Assembly: GCA_964247085.1 (NCBI GenBank)
Contig: CAXTSX010000011.1
Coordinates: 1 to 64,000 of the forward strand
Direction: 5' to 3'
DNA length: 64,000 nucleotides
Origin: JAAFHZ01 sp964247085
GTDB lineage: Bacteria; Cyanobacteriota; Cyanobacteriia; Cyanobacteriales; Chamaesiphonaceae
In this document: in pieces, positions 43,462 through 52,225 of the stretch
Position numbering within the stretch: the first letter of the stretch is position 1
Layout of the letters: the number at the start of each line of letters is the position of its first letter
Translations under genes and position numbers: made by a program
Notes under the pieces: generated by a model
What the model saw: only the letters and a program-made list of their open reading frames with translations
What the model was told of the DNA's origin: nothing
Databases searched by the model: none

Positions 43462-45657
43462 ATGTCCTTACTACCAGATTTTGTTGCCCATACGCCACCA
43501 CCCAATGATCCTGAGCGGTGGCATGATCTGAAAGAACATTTAACTGATGTGGCGCATGGTACCGCTGGATTTGCGGATAAATTGGGAGCGGCTCAGCTCG
43601 GGCATTATGCCGGGTTGTGGCACGATTTGGGTAAATACAACCCAGAGTTTCAAAAGTATTTAATAAATTGTGCCCAGGGTGATAAACAGGCTAAAAGTGT
43701 GCCGCACGCTGTGCATGGGGCAATCTTGGCAGCAAAGTTAATACCGCCGATCGCACCTTTAATTTATGGACATCATGGTGGACTGCCACAAATTCAAGAA
43801 ATGTCGCAAAAGCGGATCAGCAATCCATCGCATCAACCTGTTTATCAGGCAATTTTGGAACAGGCTAAAGCTGTAGGTATTGACCTCAAACCCAACACTG
43901 ATTGGCAAACTGAAGTTTCTAGTTTCAAAGACCCGCTGCATTATGAGCTATTTCTACGACTGTTGTTTTCTTGTTTAGTTGATGCTGATTTTTTGGACAC
44001 GGAAGAGCATTTTTCTCCGGAGTTGACCAAGCAACGGATTCAAACTGATACAGTTCAGCATTTATGGAGTGTTCTAGAGAAGCATCAAACTGACTTGATT
44101 GCTAACGCTCCAGACAAATTGGTGAATCGAGTAAGAGCAGAGGTTTATCAGGCTTGTAGTGATGCAGCAGAGCTAGCACCGGGAGTATTTCGGCTAGCAG
44201 TGCCGACCGGTGGCGGAAAAACTTTAAGCGGTTTAGCATTTGCCTTAAAGCACGCAGCTAAACATGAACACGATCGAGTGATTGTGGCCGCACCATATAC
44301 CAGCATTATTGAGCAAACCGTGAATGTCTATCGGAAAATTTTTGGGGAAGCGGTGGTGCTGGAACATCATAGTGCTGCAAAGTCCACCGTGGATGATGAG
44401 GATGCTCGGTCAACTGCGGCTCAAGCTAGGCTGGCTACCCAAAATTGGGATGCTCCACTGATTGTGACCACTACGGTGCAGTTATTAGAGAGTTTATTTC
44501 ACAACCGCACAAGTCGTTGTCGTAAGCTGCATAACATTGTAAATAGCGTAATTATTTTAGATGAAGTGCAGACTTTGCCGATCGGATTACTAGCTTCGAT
44601 CGTCAATGTGCTACAAGAATTAGCCGCCCGTTACCACGTTACGGTGGTGCTTTGTACTGCGACTCAGCCAGCTTTAGAAGGCAATAGCCCCTATCTGGCA
44701 GGCTTTGAGCAGGTGCAAGATATTATTGAGCCGCAGCAAGCTCAATCACACTTTCGGCAATTGAGTCGAGTTAACTATGAAATCCCAAATGAGCCGTGGT
44801 CTTGGTTGCAGGTTGCTGAAGATGTCCAAAATCATCAACACGAACAAGCTTTGCTAATTTTAAATACTCGGAAAGATGCGCTGGAAGTTTTAGCAGCGTT
44901 GACTGTAGATGAAGAAGATGGGCGTTTATTTCATTTATCCACCTTGCTTTGTGGTGCTCATCGACGACAGGTTCTAGAGACAGTCCGATCGCGCTTAAAG
45001 AGGAAACTACCTTGTTGGCTAGTTTCCACCCAGGTGGTGGAAGCTGGTGTTGATTTAGATTTCCCCGCAGTATATCGAGCATTAGGACCACTCGATCGAA
45101 TCGTGCAAGCGGCAGGGCGGTGTAATCGGGAAGGTAATGGAGTAACTAAAGGACGGGTGGTAGTCTTTCAACCGCAGGAAGGACGAACTCCTCCGGGAGA
45201 CTATGCTACCGCAGTTGCGGAAACAGCTAATTTACTAAGGCAATATCCTAATTTTGATGACCCTACGATTTTCCGTCCCTATTTTGGGAATCTTTATCAA
45301 GGGATTGATACTGACAAGGAAAAAGTTCAAGAGGCACGTCTTCACTATGACTATCCAGAAACAGCTAAACGATTCAAGTTGATTCCGGATGATACCCAGC
45401 CAGTGGTGATTGAGCATGACGATCAGGCTAAAAAGCTGATACGAGAAATTCAGCATATAGGCTTGCGATCGCGCCATCATCGGGCGCTTCAGCCTTATCT
45501 AGTCAACTTGCGGGAGCGGGAGTTTAAGCAAGCGGCGGAGGTACGGAGAGAAATCGCTCCAGGGATTTGGGTTTGGGAAGGTGGCTACGACAAGGTTCGG
45601 GGAATTAGCTTGGGTGGTGCCGCGATCGTCCGCGATCCATTGGATTTGATTGTGTAG
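43462..45657 (+). CDS. cas3: Cas3 (HD nuclease-helicase, type I-C)
   Basis: This 731-residue fused protein nicks and degrades DNA recruited by Cascade. HD nuclease domain: HLTDVAHG, GLWHDLGKYNPEF (His-Asp about 54-55), HAVHGAI and YGHHGGLP. Helicase: Walker A in VPTGGGKTLSGLA (about 247-255), DEVQ box in IILDEVQTLP (about 366), LCTATQPAL, and motif VI region GPLDRIVQAAGRCNREG. First gene of the operon, 20 nt before cas5. Confidence 0.96.
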   Translation: MSLLPDFVAHTPPPNDPERWHDLKEHLTDVAHGTAGFADKLGAAQLGHYAGLWHDLGKYNPEFQKYLINCAQGDKQAKSVPHAVHGAILAAKLIPPIAPLIYGHHGGLPQIQEMSQKRISNPSHQPVYQAILEQAKAVGIDLKPNTDWQTEVSSFKDPLHYELFLRLLFSCLVDADFLDTEEHFSPELTKQRIQTDTVQHLWSVLEKHQTDLIANAPDKLVNRVRAEVYQACSDAAELAPGVFRLAVPTGGGKTLSGLAFALKHAAKHEHDRVIVAAPYTSIIEQTVNVYRKIFGEAVVLEHHSAAKSTVDDEDARSTAAQARLATQNWDAPLIVTTTVQLLESLFHNRTSRCRKLHNIVNSVIILDEVQTLPIGLLASIVNVLQELAARYHVTVVLCTATQPALEGNSPYLAGFEQVQDIIEPQQAQSHFRQLSRVNYEIPNEPWSWLQVAEDVQNHQHEQALLILNTRKDALEVLAALTVDEEDGRLFHLSTLLCGAHRRQVLETVRSRLKRKLPCWLVSTQVVEAGVDLDFPAVYRALGPLDRIVQAAGRCNREGNGVTKGRVVVFQPQEGRTPPGDYATAVAETANLLRQYPNFDDPTIFRPYFGNLYQGIDTDKEKVQEARLHYDYPETAKRFKLIPDDTQPVVIEHDDQAKKLIREIQHIGLRSRHHRALQPYLVNLREREFKQAAEVRREIAPGIWVWEGGYDKVRGISLGGAAIVRDPLDLIV

Positions 45658-45677
45658 TTTGTAAAAGGAGAACACTG

Positions 45678-46391
45678 ATGAATGATTTTAACTCATCACT
45701 ACAGGTGAAAGTCTGGAGCGATTATGGGGCACTCTTTACCCGCCCGGAGTTTGGAGCGGAGCGGGTGAGCTATCCGGTGATGACTCCTAGTGCAGCGCGG
45801 GGTGTACTAGAGGCAATTTTTTGGAAGCCAGAATTTACCTGGAAGGTGCGAGAAATTAAGGTGCTAAAGCCGATTCGACATTTTTCGATTCTGCGGAATG
45901 AGATGAATCATTGGCAAAATGCCAGTGCTGCAAAAAATAACGAAAACTATCACTACTTTGCAGATCTAAACGATGAATCAACAAAGAATAGGTCACAACG
46001 TCATTCTCTTTGTTTAAAAGATGTCGCTTACATTATTACTGCCGATATTCACTTGAAATCTCATGCTAATGCCCCAGAGGCTAAGTATCGCGCTCAATTT
46101 CGGCGGCGAGTGTCCAAAGGGCAGTGTCAACATCAGCCCTATTTAGGCACACGAGAATTCAGTGCTTTTTTTGCTGAACCAGATGGCACAGAACAGGCGA
46201 TCGATCACACCGATGAGTTGGGTTTAATGCTGTGGGATATGGATTTTGTTAGTGATCCAGAAGCCAGGCAGCTAGAATTTATGACTCATGATGCTGATGG
46301 GGGAAAAGTAACGAAAGGCACGGCCAAGTCCAAGTTCTTTCCGGCCAAGCTGGTGAAAGGCGTAATGCAGATACCGGAGATCGCCAGATGA
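45678..46391 (+). CDS. cas5: Cas5 (Cas5d/Cas5c, crRNA processing)
   Basis: This 237-residue RAMP protein has YPVMTPSAARGVLEAIFWKPEFTWKVREIKVLKPI, the signature of type I-C Cas5. In this subtype it replaces Cas6: it cuts the repeat at the base of its hairpin and then stays on the crRNA 5' handle. The AGGAG ribosome site is good; the stop overlaps the cas8c start (ATGA). Confidence 0.95.
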   Translation: MNDFNSSLQVKVWSDYGALFTRPEFGAERVSYPVMTPSAARGVLEAIFWKPEFTWKVREIKVLKPIRHFSILRNEMNHWQNASAAKNNENYHYFADLNDESTKNRSQRHSLCLKDVAYIITADIHLKSHANAPEAKYRAQFRRRVSKGQCQHQPYLGTREFSAFFAEPDGTEQAIDHTDELGLMLWDMDFVSDPEARQLEFMTHDADGGKVTKGTAKSKFFPAKLVKGVMQIPEIAR

Positions 46392-48139
46392 TTTTAGAAG
46401 AGCTGTTTAAATTTGCTAATGAGCAAATGGAATTGCCTCCAGTTATGTACGGTGAGCAGAAAATTCGGTGGCTGATTGACTTGGATGCAGCAGGTAATCT
46501 GAAAGGTAAATTTGTGCCTTGGGGTGGTGATACAAAAGCTACCAAGCGAGGAAACCCAACTATAGTTCCTCATGTGGGACGCACTGTTGGTGTTAAGCCA
46601 AAATTGTTAGCCGATAGTGCCGAGTATGTTTTAGGGGTCGGTCGTCCCGATTCTAAGCCAGATCGAGTTGCTGATTGTCACACACAATTCAAAGCATTGA
46701 TTCAGAGGTCTGCTGAGATCTCTAAAGAAGTGAAATTAACCGCCGTTCAAAATTTTCTGAATGATTGGAATCCTAATCAGCTAATCGCCTGTTTGCCTGA
46801 TGGATTCAAACTTGAGAAATTTGACCCCAGCGAAAATATCACCTTTCGAGTTGACGGGGTGGTAATCGCCGATGCTAATGCTGGAATTAAAGCGATCGAA
46901 CAATTCTGGGCTGACTATACCTCCGGTGCTGATGATGCTGAAAAAGAGCCTGCGCCAATCATGACATGTTTAATAACGGGAGAGCTATCTGAAGTAGCTC
47001 AGAGAATGCCCTTGTTGATCAAAGGCTTAATCGGTGGACAACCATCTGGAACGGCCTTAGTTTCAGCTAACTCTGATCCATTCACATCCTATGGATTGAA
47101 GAATTCACTATCTTCACCAATTTCTCGTGATGCCGCCGAGAAATTTGCCAAGGCATTAAATCATTTACTTGCCGACGATCAATCGCGCCTGTATGTGGGG
47201 TCAACTGCTTATGTCTTCTGGACTCGCAAGAAAACTGAGTTCGATCCGATCGGCTTTTTAAAAGCTCCTGATCCACAGGCTGTCAAAAACTTGATCGAAT
47301 CACCTATGTCTGGCAGCCAAGTTCATAGTGATACCGATGATCAATTTTACGCACTGTCACTCAGTGCTAGCATGGCGCGATCGGTTGTGCGCGATTGGCT
47401 CGAAACCACGATTCCAGCCGTGCGGAAAAATCTCAAAAAATGGTTCATTCACCAAAAAATGGTGGATGGCTATGGAATTGAAGTGCGATCGTTTAGCGTT
47501 TATACCTTAGCGGCTAGCACCTATCGCGACCCCAGCAAGGAAATGCAGCCCACAGTGCCCACTGCATTAATTCGCCACGCTCTGAGTGGTGCACGCTTAC
47601 CCGATGATCTACTAGTCAAACTGGTGCGGCGTAATCGTGCCGAGCAGGATATTACCTACCCGAGGGCAGTGTTAATCAAGCTGATACTCATTAGTCAAGG
47701 AAAACTCAACATGACCAATATGGATGCCCTAAATCTCAATCCCCAACTGGAAGGAATTGATAATACTGCCTACCATTGTGGGCGCTTACTAGCCGAACTC
47801 GAAGCAATTCAAAAAACAGCCCAAGGAAATACTAATGCCACCCTAGTCGATCGCTACTATGGTTCGGCTTCTAGTACTCCTGCCAGAGCCTTTGCCCCAC
47901 TGATGCGCGGGGTGCAAAATCACCTCAGCAAGTTACGCAAAAATTCTCCTGGCTTACACAAATTACGGGAAGAACAATTAGAAAACATCATGCTGAACTT
48001 TGTGGATGGAACATTTCCGAACACATTGAGCATGAGTCATCAGGCAATCTTTGCCCTCGGCTACTACCACCAACGAGCAGCAAATCGAGCAGCTATCACC
48101 AAAGCCAAAGCCGATAAAGCTGAAAAAGCAACTCTCTAA
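46388..48139 (+). CDS. cas8c: Cas8c (Csd1) large Cascade subunit
   Basis: This 583-residue type I-C large subunit recognises the PAM. It starts with MILEELFKFANEQMELPPVMYGEQKIRWLIDLDAAGNL as in Csd1 proteins, with FTSYGLKNSLSSPISRDAAEK and YYGSASSTPARAFAPLMRG further on. Many family members also supply an internal Cas11-like small subunit from an alternative start near the C-terminus; ATG codons exist there but no site was proven. Confidence 0.93.
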   Translation: MILEELFKFANEQMELPPVMYGEQKIRWLIDLDAAGNLKGKFVPWGGDTKATKRGNPTIVPHVGRTVGVKPKLLADSAEYVLGVGRPDSKPDRVADCHTQFKALIQRSAEISKEVKLTAVQNFLNDWNPNQLIACLPDGFKLEKFDPSENITFRVDGVVIADANAGIKAIEQFWADYTSGADDAEKEPAPIMTCLITGELSEVAQRMPLLIKGLIGGQPSGTALVSANSDPFTSYGLKNSLSSPISRDAAEKFAKALNHLLADDQSRLYVGSTAYVFWTRKKTEFDPIGFLKAPDPQAVKNLIESPMSGSQVHSDTDDQFYALSLSASMARSVVRDWLETTIPAVRKNLKKWFIHQKMVDGYGIEVRSFSVYTLAASTYRDPSKEMQPTVPTALIRHALSGARLPDDLLVKLVRRNRAEQDITYPRAVLIKLILISQGKLNMTNMDALNLNPQLEGIDNTAYHCGRLLAELEAIQKTAQGNTNATLVDRYYGSASSTPARAFAPLMRGVQNHLSKLRKNSPGLHKLREEQLENIMLNFVDGTFPNTLSMSHQAIFALGYYHQRAANRAAITKAKADKAEKATL

Positions 48140-48205
48140 AGGCATTGTTGCCAAGCTTTCAACTATCCAGTTTTTTTCCTACTACTTTTCAAGGAACATA
48201 TATCC

Positions 48206-49345
48206 ATGAATTTGCACTTAGATTCTCAGCGCCGCCACGATTTTATATTGTTGTTTGATGTAACCGATGGTAACCCCAATGGCGATCCAGATGGGGGCAA
48301 CATGCCCCGGACTGATGCAGAAACTTCCCATGGTTTGGTTACTGATGTCTGTCTGAAACGCAAGATTCGCAACTATGTTTCTACTTATTCTGAGTATGAA
48401 GCTAATGAAGAACAAAAAAACCGATTGAAAATTTTTGTCGAACATCATGGGGTATTAAACAACCAAATCCGCCGGGCTTATACCGAACAAGGGATTCCAA
48501 CGGGTAAGCCTGCTAGCGATGTAATTAAAGAACCAGCTGTGCTAGAGATTCTGCGGGAATATAAACACCTATTACCTGCGGCATTCACTTTTACTGATAG
48601 CGAAGGAGACAATGAAGATGATGTAGTGCCTACATTAGCTTATTCTGGTGAATTAACTGCTTCAGAGTTGACAGAAGAACTCGAAAAAACCGATGAACTA
48701 TACCAAAATAAAGCAGTCAAAAAATTCATTGATGCCCTGACCAAGAAGGCAGGGAAACCAGATAAAAGTCGTGCCAATGCTGAAAAGGCGCGCACCTGGA
48801 TGTGTGAGAACTTTTATGATGTGCGGATGTTTGGGGCGGTGATGAGTACGGGTTTAAATGCTGGGCAGGTGCGGGGACCCGTGCAATTAACCTTTTCTCG
48901 ATCGATCGACCCAGTATTACCACAAGATTTGGCTGTGACGCGGGTGGCTGTAACCGACGTAAAAGATGCCGAAAAACTCCAAACGATCGGACGTAAGACG
49001 CTGATTCCTTATGGCCTATATATGATGCGGGGTTTCTATTCGCCTGCCTTGGCCGCTCAAACGGGAGTCATGGATCAAGATCTGGCATTATTTTGGGAAT
49101 CGCTGGTCAAAATGTGGGACTTCGATCGATCAGCTTCCCGTGGCCTGATGGCACCGCGTGGATTGTACGTTTTTTCCCATGAAAGCAAACTGGGTAATGC
49201 CCCGGCGCATAAGTTGTTCGATCGAATCACTGCCCAGCTACATAACCCCGGTGAGCCGCCACGTAAATTTGGTGATTATGCAATATCGATCGATGAAGCT
49301 AATTTACCGAGTGGTGTGACGTTAACTCGCTTGACAGAAGGCTAG
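48206..49345 (+). CDS. cas7: Cas7 (Csd2) backbone subunit, enlarged
   Basis: This 379-residue RAMP protein forms the crRNA-coating backbone. The opening DFILLFDVTDGNPNGDPDGGNMPRTDAETSHGLVTDVCLKRKIRNYV and NFYDVRMFGAVMSTGLNAGQVRGPVQLTF are diagnostic of type I-C Cas7. Most members have about 280-300 residues; the extra length comes mainly from an acidic insertion around residues 110-195 (TFTDSEGDNEDDVVPTL and a helical stretch). Reading frame intact. Confidence 0.94.
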   Translation: MNLHLDSQRRHDFILLFDVTDGNPNGDPDGGNMPRTDAETSHGLVTDVCLKRKIRNYVSTYSEYEANEEQKNRLKIFVEHHGVLNNQIRRAYTEQGIPTGKPASDVIKEPAVLEILREYKHLLPAAFTFTDSEGDNEDDVVPTLAYSGELTASELTEELEKTDELYQNKAVKKFIDALTKKAGKPDKSRANAEKARTWMCENFYDVRMFGAVMSTGLNAGQVRGPVQLTFSRSIDPVLPQDLAVTRVAVTDVKDAEKLQTIGRKTLIPYGLYMMRGFYSPALAAQTGVMDQDLALFWESLVKMWDFDRSASRGLMAPRGLYVFSHESKLGNAPAHKLFDRITAQLHNPGEPPRKFGDYAISIDEANLPSGVTLTRLTEG

Positions 49346-49352
49346 ATATTTA

Positions 49353-49380
49353 GGGGAGGTTCTTGGCCTCCCCCCTTTGT
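49353..49380 (+). terminator. Terminator-like hairpin between cas7 and uma2
   Basis: Arms GGGGAGG (49353-49359) and CCTCCCC (49367-49373), loop of seven, followed by CCCTTTGTT. It lies 8 nt after the cas7 stop and could attenuate transcription so that the interference genes are expressed above the adaptation genes. Confidence 0.5.
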
Positions 49381-49421
49381 TATGATTAAATTTACGCTTA
49401 CTATCATCGGAGCACTGCCCA

Positions 49422-50036
49422 ATGGTTGCCCAAGTTGAAAAGCCTACCGAAAAAACGCCACATCGATATTCTCCAGAAGAGTATTTGGAAATGGAAGTGC
49501 GATCGAATGATCGTCATGAATATCGTAATGGAGAAATTATTCTGATGACTGGCGCAACGCCCAACCACAACCGAATCACTCGAAATCTTTGCACTTCAAT
49601 GACTGTGGCCTTGCAGGGACAATCCTTGGAGGTATTTGTAGCTGATCAAAGGCTCTGGATTCCTCAGACAAAGCTACATACTTACCCAGATATTATGGTG
49701 ATTGAGGGAGAACTAGCGTTGCAACCAGGGCGAAAAGATACCGTCATGAATCCGATTTTGATTGTTGAAGTGCTGTCAAAGTCTACTCAGACTTACGACC
49801 GGGGTGATAAATTTGCGGCCTACCGGACAATTCCTGGTTTTCAGGAATATTTGTTAGTGGATCAGTACAGTCAGCATATTGAACATTATGTCAAAATTAG
49901 TGCGAAGAAGTGGGATTTCCAGGAATATGATGAGGCGGATACAGCGGTACCATTAAGATCGATCGATCTAGAAGTAGCGATCACCTACATTTATGACAAC
50001 GTTGAATTTGGAGCAATAGCCGTTGAACCGGAATGA
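49422..50036 (+). CDS. Uma2-family (DUF820) endonuclease inside the cas operon
   Basis: This 204-residue protein has the Uma2 pattern: YSPEEYLEMEVRSNDRHEYRNGEIILM, GATPNHNRITRNL, and the PD-(D/E)xK-like core TYPDIMVIEGE then NPILIVEVLSKSTQTYDRGDKFAAYRTIPGFQEYLLVD. All expected acidic residues are present. These proteins are very common in cyanobacteria and of unproven function, usually predicted nucleases. The gene sits between cas7 and cas4 in the same direction, 9 nt before cas4, so it is probably cotranscribed with the adaptation genes. Confidence 0.9.
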   Translation: MVAQVEKPTEKTPHRYSPEEYLEMEVRSNDRHEYRNGEIILMTGATPNHNRITRNLCTSMTVALQGQSLEVFVADQRLWIPQTKLHTYPDIMVIEGELALQPGRKDTVMNPILIVEVLSKSTQTYDRGDKFAAYRTIPGFQEYLLVDQYSQHIEHYVKISAKKWDFQEYDEADTAVPLRSIDLEVAITYIYDNVEFGAIAVEPE

Positions 50037-50045
50037 TTTTAAATT

Positions 50046-50681
50046 GTGGAAATAACTGATGAATATGTGATGCTGAGTGCGCTTCAGCATTTTGTGTATT
50101 GCCCCCGCCAGTTTGCGCTGATTCATTTGGAGCAAGTGTGGCAAGAAAATATTTATACGCTTCGTGGTTTACGGGTACATGAGCGAGTAGATACGCCTAG
50201 TCATGAACTGATGGAAGGAATCAGAGTTGAGCGATCGCTGGCTCTGGTTAGTCATCGTCATCAACTACGAGGGATTGCCGATGTAGTGGAGTTCTTGGGA
50301 GATGGCACGCCCTACCCGGTGGAGTATAAATCTGGTTCGCGCAAGGCTAAAGATGCTGACGCGGTGCAGCTTTGTGCCCAGGCCATGTGTTTAGAGGAGA
50401 TGTTCGATCGATCTGTCACCACTGGGGCATTATTTTATAGTGCCTCGAAACGGCGACGGGTAGTAGAATTCGATACTCGATTACGATCGCTAGTGACCGA
50501 GACGGTGCAAGCAGTCCAAGCCACGCTGGAAAAGCAGGTGATGCCTAAGCCGGTGGCAGATGCTCGTTGTGATGATTGTTCACTATTGGAAGCTTGTATG
50601 CCCAAGTCTTTGCAGAAGTTTTCGAGGTTGTGGGATGCCCAAGCTGTTTTTAGGATTGATGAAGAGCGCGAAATACTATGA
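50046..50681 (+). CDS. cas4: Cas4 (adaptation nuclease)
   Basis: This 211-residue RecB-like nuclease trims prespacers and checks the PAM. GTG start at 50046. Motifs: YVMLSALQHFVYCPRQFALIHLEQ with the first cluster Cys, the nuclease residues in YPVEYKSGSRK, and the C-terminal Fe-S cysteines in DARCDDCSLLEACMP. Overlaps cas1 by ATGA. Confidence 0.94.
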   Translation: MEITDEYVMLSALQHFVYCPRQFALIHLEQVWQENIYTLRGLRVHERVDTPSHELMEGIRVERSLALVSHRHQLRGIADVVEFLGDGTPYPVEYKSGSRKAKDADAVQLCAQAMCLEEMFDRSVTTGALFYSASKRRRVVEFDTRLRSLVTETVQAVQATLEKQVMPKPVADARCDDCSLLEACMPKSLQKFSRLWDAQAVFRIDEEREIL

Positions 50682-51709
50682 AGCAAATTTTGAATACGCT
50701 GTACGTCCAGACTCAAGGGACTTATCTACAATTGGATCATGAGACGTTAAAAATCAAGCTGGAAGAGGAAACGAAGCAGCTACCGCTGCACCATTTAGGT
50801 TCAATTGTAGCCTTTGGAAATGTGCTATTCAGTCCATTTTTGATTCATCGTTGTGCGGCGGATGGTCGATCGATCGTGTGGTTATCGCAAAGTGGTCGGT
50901 TTCAGGGGCGGTTGGCGGGTCCGACTACGGGGAATGTGTTGTTGCGACGGGCGCAGCATGAGGCGATCGGTAATCTGGAGATGACGTTAAATATTGCCCG
51001 GTATGTGGTGGCGGGGAAGTTGCAGAATACTCGGAGTGTGTTGATGCGAGCCGCCAGAGAGGCCAAGGATGAAGCTGATGAAACAAAGCTACGATCGGCT
51101 GCTCAGGTTCATGCTGATGCTATTGAAAGTACCGAGAAGTCAGTGGATATCGATCAGTTGCGAGGGATAGAAGGCTACGCAGCTAAGACTTATTTTGGGG
51201 CATTTGGAGCGATGATTAGGATGAATCGGGAGGGATTTGAGTTTAAGGAGCGATCGAAGCGACCACCAAAGGATGGTATTAATGCGTTGTTGTCTTTTGC
51301 CTATGCGCTGTTGGCGAATGAGTGTGTGGCAGCTTGTGAGGGGGTGGGGCTTGATCCACAGATGGGTTTTTCGCATGTTTTGCGGCCAGGAAGACCGTCG
51401 CTGGCGTTAGATTTGATGGAGGAGTTGCGATCGGTGGTGGCCGATCGGTTGGTGTTGAGTTTGGTGAATCGAGGACAGATTAAGCCGAGTGATTTTATCG
51501 ATCGACCGGGGGGCGGGGTGTATTTGACGGAGGATGCTAGGAAGGAGTTTTTGGCGGCTTACCAGAAACGGAAGCAGGAGGAGGTGACGCATCCGATTTT
51601 GGAGACGAAGGTGCCGGTGGGTTTGTTATGTCATGTGCAGGCGCGTTTGTTGGCGAGGCATTTACGGGGGGATATTCCGCAGTATCCACCGTTTATTTTG
51701 CGAGGTTGA
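50678..51709 (+). CDS. cas1: Cas1 integrase
   Basis: This 343-residue type I-C Cas1 shows LRGIEGYAAKTYFGAF with the catalytic Glu, NALLSFAYALLANECVAACEGVGLDPQMGFSHVLRPGRPSLALDLMEELRSVVADRLVL with the catalytic His and Asp/Glu, and GGVYLTEDARKEFLAAYQ. It forms the spacer-inserting complex with Cas2. Confidence 0.97.
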   Translation: MKQILNTLYVQTQGTYLQLDHETLKIKLEEETKQLPLHHLGSIVAFGNVLFSPFLIHRCAADGRSIVWLSQSGRFQGRLAGPTTGNVLLRRAQHEAIGNLEMTLNIARYVVAGKLQNTRSVLMRAAREAKDEADETKLRSAAQVHADAIESTEKSVDIDQLRGIEGYAAKTYFGAFGAMIRMNREGFEFKERSKRPPKDGINALLSFAYALLANECVAACEGVGLDPQMGFSHVLRPGRPSLALDLMEELRSVVADRLVLSLVNRGQIKPSDFIDRPGGGVYLTEDARKEFLAAYQKRKQEEVTHPILETKVPVGLLCHVQARLLARHLRGDIPQYPPFILRG

Positions 51710-51762
51710 TCCCCCTAGCCCCCTTGAAAGGGTGGAACTGGAGTGTTTTTGGAGAATTTCTG

Positions 51763-52056
51763 GTGAATATTTTGGTGACGTATGATGTGGCGGATACGGA
51801 GTCGCGGGAGGGGGCGCGGCGGTTGCGAAAGGTGGCGATAGTCTGCAAGGATTATGGTCAGCGGGTGCAGTTTTCGGTGTTTGAGTGTGAGATTGATGAG
51901 ATGCAGTTTGAGGTGTTTAGGGCGAAGTTGTTGAAGGTGATTGATCAGGAGGTGGATAGTTTACGTTTTTATAAGTTGATGGGTGGGCGTGACCGGGCGG
52001 TGGAGGCGTATGGGGTTGATAAGTATGTGGATTTCAATGAGCCATTGATTTTGTGA
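51763..52056 (+). CDS. cas2: Cas2
   Basis: This 97-residue protein starts at GTG 51763, preceded by GGAGA at good spacing and giving the standard beginning VNILVTYDVADTESREGARRLRKVAIVCKDYGQRVQFSVFEC. The longer upstream frame overlaps cas1 and lacks family similarity. It forms the Cas1-Cas2 integration core. Confidence 0.94.
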   Translation: MNILVTYDVADTESREGARRLRKVAIVCKDYGQRVQFSVFECEIDEMQFEVFRAKLLKVIDQEVDSLRFYKLMGGRDRAVEAYGVDKYVDFNEPLIL

Positions 52057-52225
52057 CGCGAACCTATAGCGGGGGGCATTTCCCTGGGAGGTTCGCGTTG
52101 GCTTGCTGGGCAAAGGTTTCGGCTATTCGTTGAGTGTTTTGGAGGTTGAAAATGTTGCTGGATTTTGAGGGTTCGCGCTGGGGGTTGCTGGAATATTGGC
52201 CAGGTAAGGGTTTAGAATGGGGGTC
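52057..52225 (+). promoter_or_regulatory. CRISPR leader
   Basis: This 169-bp G-rich region lies between cas2 and the first repeat. Arms ACGCGAACCT (52056-52065) and AGGTTCGCGT (52089-52098) form a stem overlapping the cas2 stop. The second arm begins a motif GGTTCGCGTTGG...TTGCTGG (52089-52109) that recurs as GGTTCGCGCTGG...TTGCTGG (52169-52191). Paired motifs like this may be leader sites for the integrase. It should also hold the array promoter. Confidence 0.6.

Noticed and set aside
51628..51762. Longer N-terminal extension of Cas2 overlapping cas1
   Set aside because: The extension has no similarity to Cas2, and a GTG with a good ribosome site gives the standard start.
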